Below are positions 60,183 to 64,000 of a stretch of 64,000 nucleotides of DNA, piece after piece. Location: NCBI RefSeq assembly GCF_036263595.1, contig NZ_DATAGQ010000192.1, positions 1-64,000 on the forward strand, read 5' to 3'. A program made the position numbers and the translations under genes. How positions within the stretch are numbered: position 1 is the stretch's first letter; each line of letters starts with the position of its first letter. The notes below the pieces were generated by a model, which was not told the DNA's origin, made no database searches, and saw nothing but the letters and a program-made list of their open reading frames with translations. The DNA is from Geminicoccus sp036263595 (GTDB lineage Bacteria > Pseudomonadota > Alphaproteobacteria > Geminicoccales > Geminicoccaceae).

Positions 60183-61916
60183 ATGACGGCCGCGTCGGCC
60201 ATCGGCCCGAGCCACTTGCCCGTGCCCGTGCCCGCCTTGGCAGCACCGGTCCGCCAGCGCCTGGACCGCAACGACATCCTGATGCGGGCCATGCTCTGCA
60301 CCGTGGCGCTCTGCCTGACGGTGGCGGTGCTGCTGCCGCTCTGGGCGCTCCTGTCGAAGAGCTTCCAGGCATCCGACGGGACCTTTGTCGGCCTTTCCAA
60401 CTTCCGGGCCTATGCCGGTCATGCCGGGCTCGCGGGCTCGATCTGGAACAGTCTCTGGATCGCCGTCCTGAGCACGCTCATCTGCGTGCTCCTTGCCTTC
60501 GTCTATGCCTACGGCATCACGCGCACCCGGATGCCGGGCCGCGCTGTGTTCAGGATGATCGCGCAGATCCCGCTGCTGGCTCCCTCGCTCCTGCCGGCCA
60601 TCAGCCTGGTCTACCTGTTCGGCAACCAGGGCCTGGCCAAGGGGCTGCTGTTCGGACAGTCGATCTACGGGCCGATCGGCATCGTGATGGGTGAGGTCTT
60701 CTGGACCTTCCCGCACGCCCTGATCATCATCACGACGGCACTCTCCATTTCCGATGCCCGGCTGTACGAGGCATCCGAGGCACTTCGGGCAACAGGCTGG
60801 CGCACCTTCCGCACCGTGACGCTGCCGGGTGCCCGCTACGGCCTGATCAGCGCGACCTTCGTCGTCTTCACGCTCGTGATCACCGATTTCGGCGTGCCGA
60901 AGGTGATCGGCGGCCAGTTCAACGTCCTGGCTACCGACATCTACAAGCAGGTCGTAGGCCAGCAGAACTTCCAGATGGGTGCCGTGGTCGGCCTGATCCT
61001 GCTGCTTCCGGCGGTGCTCGCCTTCCTCGTGGATCGCCGGATGCAGCAGCGGCAGTCGGCGCTCCTGTCGATCCGCGCCGTTCCCCATGCGCCCAAGCCC
61101 GACCGCCGCACGGATCTGGTCTTTCTGGTCGTATGCCTCGTGATGGCGCTGGCCATCCTGACCGTCATCCTGGTCGCGTTCCTGGCGTCGGTGGCGACGT
61201 TCTGGCCATATAACCTGGTTCCGACCTTCAAGAACTACGATTTCGACATGATGGATGGCGGGGGCTGGGGCAGCTACTACAACTCCCTGACGATGGCAGC
61301 GCTGACCTCCCTGATCGGCACGTCGGTGATCTTCTTCGGCGCCTACCTCGTCGAGAAGACGCCGCGCTTCCAGCGCATGCGCGGGCTCGTGCAGTTCCTG
61401 GCACTTCTGCCGCTCGCCGTGCCGGGCCTCGTGCTGGGGCTTGGCTACATCTTCTTCTTCAACAGCCCGGCCAATCCCCTCAACGTTCTCTATGGCACGA
61501 TGGCGATCCTGGTCATCTGCACGATCAGCCACTTCTATTCCGTCGCGCACCTGACGGCCGTAACCGCCTTGAAGCAGATCGACCCGGAGTTCGAGACGGT
61601 CTCGGCGTCCCTGCGCGTGCCCTTCTATCGCACCTTCTTCCGGGTGACGCTGCCGGTCTGCCTGCCGGCCATCCTGGACATCGCGATCTATCTCTTCGTG
61701 AACGCCATGACGACCGTGTCCGCCGTAGTGTTCCTCTACTCGCCAGACACGACGCTGGCGGCGGTGGCGGTACTGAACATGGACGATGCGGGCGATGTGG
61801 CACCCGCTGCGGCCATGGCGATGATGATCTTCCTCACGACAGCAGCCGTCCGCTTCCTCTACCTCGGCCTGACGCGCGGGATCCTCGCCCGCTCCCAGGC
61901 ATGGCGGGCACGATGA
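60183..61916 (+). CDS. phnU: putative 2-aminoethylphosphonate ABC transporter permease (fused)
   Basis: The 577 residues contain two permease domains in one chain. The first (about 55-290) has the coupling loop EASEALRATGWRTFRTVTLPGAR and GGQFNVLATDIYKQVVGQQNFQMGAVV, the hallmark of the putative AEP permease family. The second (about 315-565) has its own VSASLRVPFYRTFFRVTLP loop. A PhnU/PhnV-like fusion of this kind is known. It follows the ATPase by 21 bp. Confidence 0.86.
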   Translation: MTAASAIGPSHLPVPVPALAAPVRQRLDRNDILMRAMLCTVALCLTVAVLLPLWALLSKSFQASDGTFVGLSNFRAYAGHAGLAGSIWNSLWIAVLSTLICVLLAFVYAYGITRTRMPGRAVFRMIAQIPLLAPSLLPAISLVYLFGNQGLAKGLLFGQSIYGPIGIVMGEVFWTFPHALIIITTALSISDARLYEASEALRATGWRTFRTVTLPGARYGLISATFVVFTLVITDFGVPKVIGGQFNVLATDIYKQVVGQQNFQMGAVVGLILLLPAVLAFLVDRRMQQRQSALLSIRAVPHAPKPDRRTDLVFLVVCLVMALAILTVILVAFLASVATFWPYNLVPTFKNYDFDMMDGGGWGSYYNSLTMAALTSLIGTSVIFFGAYLVEKTPRFQRMRGLVQFLALLPLAVPGLVLGLGYIFFFNSPANPLNVLYGTMAILVICTISHFYSVAHLTAVTALKQIDPEFETVSASLRVPFYRTFFRVTLPVCLPAILDIAIYLFVNAMTTVSAVVFLYSPDTTLAAVAVLNMDDAGDVAPAAAMAMMIFLTTAAVRFLYLGLTRGILARSQAWRAR

Positions 61917-61960
61917 TCACGTTCGGCGGTGCAAGGTGGCTGCCCGCCGGGGTGGCCCCT

Positions 61961-63484
61961 TCACCAGGATGAGAGTGCCCGCAGCATCGCCGTCTTCTTG
62001 ACCAGGTGCGCGTCCATCCGAACCAGCAAGCGGTCGAGCAGATCGATGGCGGCGCCGACCTCAGGGCCCTTGTTCAGCATGACGCACTCGGCGCGCGCCG
62101 CCATCGCGGCATCCGTCATCTCGCCTCGCGACGGCGTGCCGTCCTTGACGAGGTCTTCCAGCACCTGCGTGGCCCAGATCACCGGCACGTGGGCGGCCTC
62201 GCAGATCCACAGGATCTCTTCCTGCATCTCCGCCAGGCGCTCGAAGCCAATTTCCGCCGCGAGGTCGCCACGTGCGATCATGACCCCGAAGGGACGGCGG
62301 CCCACGGAACGCGCGATCAGCGCCGGCAGGTTCCTGACCGCATCGGGCCGCTCGATCTTCGCCACCAGCCCGAGCGGCCGGCCCTCGCCGCCATGCTTTT
62401 GCACAGCCGCATCCAGGAGATCGATGTCGGCGGCCTGGGCGACGAAGGAATAGCCGACCATGTCGGCGATCCGGATCACGGTGCCGAGGTCAGCCTCGTC
62501 CTTGTCGGTGATCGACGACAGGCCCAGCGCCGTGTCGGGAAGGTTGAGGCCCTTTTCGGGCTTCAGCCTGGCTCCGGCCGCCTTCACGCGGGTCACGCGG
62601 ACAATGGCCTCGCCGTCGGCAGCCTCGTCGACCACACCCTCGAGCTTGCCGTCATTGTAGAGAACCCGGTCGCCGACGCTCAGGCGCGTGACCAGCTCGG
62701 GCAGCGACACCAACGCCGTGAAAGGAAGGTCTGGCGAAGGCTCGGGCGACCCGGCGGCGACCAACCGAAAGCGGCTGCCGACATGGAGCCGCGCCTTCGG
62801 GTTGTCGGCGGCCACCGCCTCGATGCGGATCTTGGGGCCGGCAATGTCCATCAACACCGTGAGACGGCGGCCCAAGGCTTCGCCCGCCCAATGAACATGG
62901 TCGGCCATCCTGCTCCAGGCTTCACGGTCGTCATGGGCACAATTGATGCGGGCGATGTCCATGCCACGTCGCGCCAGGTCGAGCACGTAGTCGGGGTCGA
63001 TGGCAGCTTCGCTCGGCAGCGTGACCATGATCCGGCCTCGCCGATGCGGGGATGGCATGCCGAACAGCCGGTCCGTCGCATCGTGCAACGCGGCCTCGCC
63101 GGCGAAGAACATCTCCTCGCTTGGCGCCGGAACCGGGCTGACCTGACCTGAAAGCGCTGCCAGCGCGGCGAGCACCGCGTCGAGGGTCGGCAGGACCCGG
63201 CTTTCCAGACGGCCGAGGGAGGACAGGCCGCGCCACATCAACCGCCGCTGCAGGCTGCGAATGTCATGGCGTCGGAGAGCGATGTAGCTGGCAAGGTTCT
63301 GCACGCCCTGGCCTTGTGCCGCTGCCTCGCCGCCTGCCACGAGATCCCGCAGGATCGCCTGACCATCGTGCTCTACTGCCTGACGCAGGTTGCAGACCGC
63401 GGCGAACAGTTGGTGGAGGTCGTCATGGTCGCGCACGCCCACGGAAGGAGCGTTCGTGGTGGCATCATCCGAGGCGTCAGGCAT
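61961..63484 (-). CDS. pyk: atypical pyruvate kinase with N-terminal extension
   Basis: The 507 residues include a roughly 145-residue N-terminal extension of unknown fold, then a pyruvate kinase barrel. This has INCAHDD (substrate Asn-Ala-His), DIAGPKIR, VAKIERPDAV (catalytic Lys), MIARGDLAAEIG and the PSRGEMTDAA segment near the end. The usual C-terminal allosteric domain (about 120 residues) is missing. TTG 63514 is an alternative start, 10 codons earlier. It faces the aio/phn cluster convergently after the permease, with a 44-bp gap. Confidence 0.87.
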   Translation of the reverse strand: MPDASDDATTNAPSVGVRDHDDLHQLFAAVCNLRQAVEHDGQAILRDLVAGGEAAAQGQGVQNLASYIALRRHDIRSLQRRLMWRGLSSLGRLESRVLPTLDAVLAALAALSGQVSPVPAPSEEMFFAGEAALHDATDRLFGMPSPHRRGRIMVTLPSEAAIDPDYVLDLARRGMDIARINCAHDDREAWSRMADHVHWAGEALGRRLTVLMDIAGPKIRIEAVAADNPKARLHVGSRFRLVAAGSPEPSPDLPFTALVSLPELVTRLSVGDRVLYNDGKLEGVVDEAADGEAIVRVTRVKAAGARLKPEKGLNLPDTALGLSSITDKDEADLGTVIRIADMVGYSFVAQAADIDLLDAAVQKHGGEGRPLGLVAKIERPDAVRNLPALIARSVGRRPFGVMIARGDLAAEIGFERLAEMQEEILWICEAAHVPVIWATQVLEDLVKDGTPSRGEMTDAAMAARAECVMLNKGPEVGAAIDLLDRLLVRMDAHLVKKTAMLRALSSW

Positions 63485-63602
63485 GCTGTTCTTCTGCTCG
63501 AGGGGGCTGGGCAACTATCTGCCGCCGCTAGGCTACGCCTCGATGACATCTAGCCCAACGTGGTGCGCGAGCCAGGTGATGTCGTCCGCGCTCCGGCAGG
63601 AA

Positions 63603-64000
63603 TCAACGGGCGTTGCGTCCCAAGGTATGCATCCGGCCCAGCCATTTCTGCCGCCCATGTTCGCTGCCCTCGACCGTGCCGATCAGGCTGTCGCCTACCG
63701 GGCGGATGCCCACGAAGCGAAGGATGTTGCGCTTCAGGCTCTTCAGGCTGTGCGCCCCGAAGTACCAGCGGTAGACGAGCGACGGCATGCCCATGGTCAC
63801 GACAATACGCGCGGTCCTGCCGTTCAGCAGCGTCTTCCACTTCATCCCGCCTTCCACCCTGCTGGTCGCAAAGCCTGGCCGCATGACCTGCTCGAGAAAG
63901 CCCTTGAGCAGAGCCGGCATGTCGCCCAGCCAGAGCGGGTAGATGATCACCAGATGGTCTGCCCAGGCGATCGTCGTCTGACAGTTTTGGATGTCCGGTG
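63603..64000 (-). CDS. NAD(P)H-quinone oxidoreductase, flavodoxin-like fold (5' end outside)
   Basis: The visible 132 codons are the C-terminal part of a MdaB/YwrO-type flavoprotein. The reading IAWADHLVIIYPLWLGDMPALLKGF (continuing in frame to the window edge) is the phosphate/FMN-proximal strand of that family, followed by the QVMRPGFA segment and a GTVEGS turn. It reduces quinones with NAD(P)H. The start is beyond position 64000. Confidence 0.85.
   Translation of the reverse strand, partial: PDIQNCQTTIAWADHLVIIYPLWLGDMPALLKGFLEQVMRPGFATSRVEGGMKWKTLLNGRTARIVVTMGMPSLVYRWYFGAHSLKSLKRNILRFVGIRPVGDSLIGTVEGSEHGRQKWLGRMHTLGRNAR

Noticed and set aside
59043..61550. An 835-codon minus-strand open frame across the phnT-phnU genes
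   Set aside because: Charged, low-complexity antisense translation; phnT and phnU carry all family motifs.
1..64000. tRNA, rRNA, insertion sequence, integrase or prophage
   Set aside because: No cloverleaf-like or rRNA stretches, no transposase motifs and no terminal inverted repeats were recognised by eye.

Overview
The window is high-GC chromosomal DNA, almost certainly from an alphaproteobacterium. The main reasons are a RutR box with PreT/PreA, an aioXSR-controlled arsenite oxidase, Entner-Doudoroff genes in one operon and many RTX-type proteins. A Rhodospirillales or Geminicoccus-like lineage would fit, but the sequence alone does not fix the genus. Coding density is high. No rRNA, tRNA, CRISPR array, insertion sequence or phage gene was recognised.

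Region 1 (1-13.5 kb), carbon entry and copper. A 5'-intact but window-truncated rpe is translationally coupled to a CopZ-like copper chaperone. It is divergent from a CopA copper ATPase, and two CueR-type operators lie between them. Downstream come zwf, pgl, edd, glk and eda, a full Entner-Doudoroff route from glucose to pyruvate plus glyceraldehyde-3-phosphate. A UgpBAEC-type ABC importer follows. Three 18-bp direct repeats and a strong hairpin lie between its binding-protein and permease genes.

Region 2 (13.5-26.3 kb), mixed housekeeping. Two RTX calcium-binding proteins share an embedded module; one is frameshifted in a G10 tract. Others are a membrane protein, an SDR, a DoxX protein, a soluble MprF-type synthase domain, a RutR/PreT/PreA pyrimidine-catabolism locus with a clear RutR operator, a GST, MepA and a UPF0173 metallo-hydrolase.

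Region 3 (26.3-33.2 kb), sugar-acid locus. A GntR/FCD regulator, a uronate-dehydrogenase-like SDR and a short BKACE-family enzyme are divergent from an RbsC-A-C-B importer across a perfect palindrome. The substrate is unknown.

Region 4 (33.3-63.5 kb), arsenic island, interrupted by non-arsenic genes. It holds (a) arsR-arsC-gapdh-arsJ-acr3; (b) a PadR regulator, a flavoprotein with a nine-cysteine tail and an MFS transporter; (c) aioXSR and aioBA, with a sigma-54 promoter and two matching inverted repeats upstream of aioB; (d) a 2-aminoethylphosphonate-type ABC importer; and (e) an atypical pyruvate kinase. Between (a) and (c) lie gamma-glutamyltransferase, an LVIVD protein, another sugar-type importer with an AraC regulator, a small lipoprotein and a serine hydrolase. 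Taken together, the arsenic genes would oxidise As(III) to As(V) in the periplasm, export As(III) through Acr3, and export As(V) as a labile arseno-glycerate through GAPDH and ArsJ. Module (b) is the least understood part and, with the aio operator pair, the best candidate for something undescribed.
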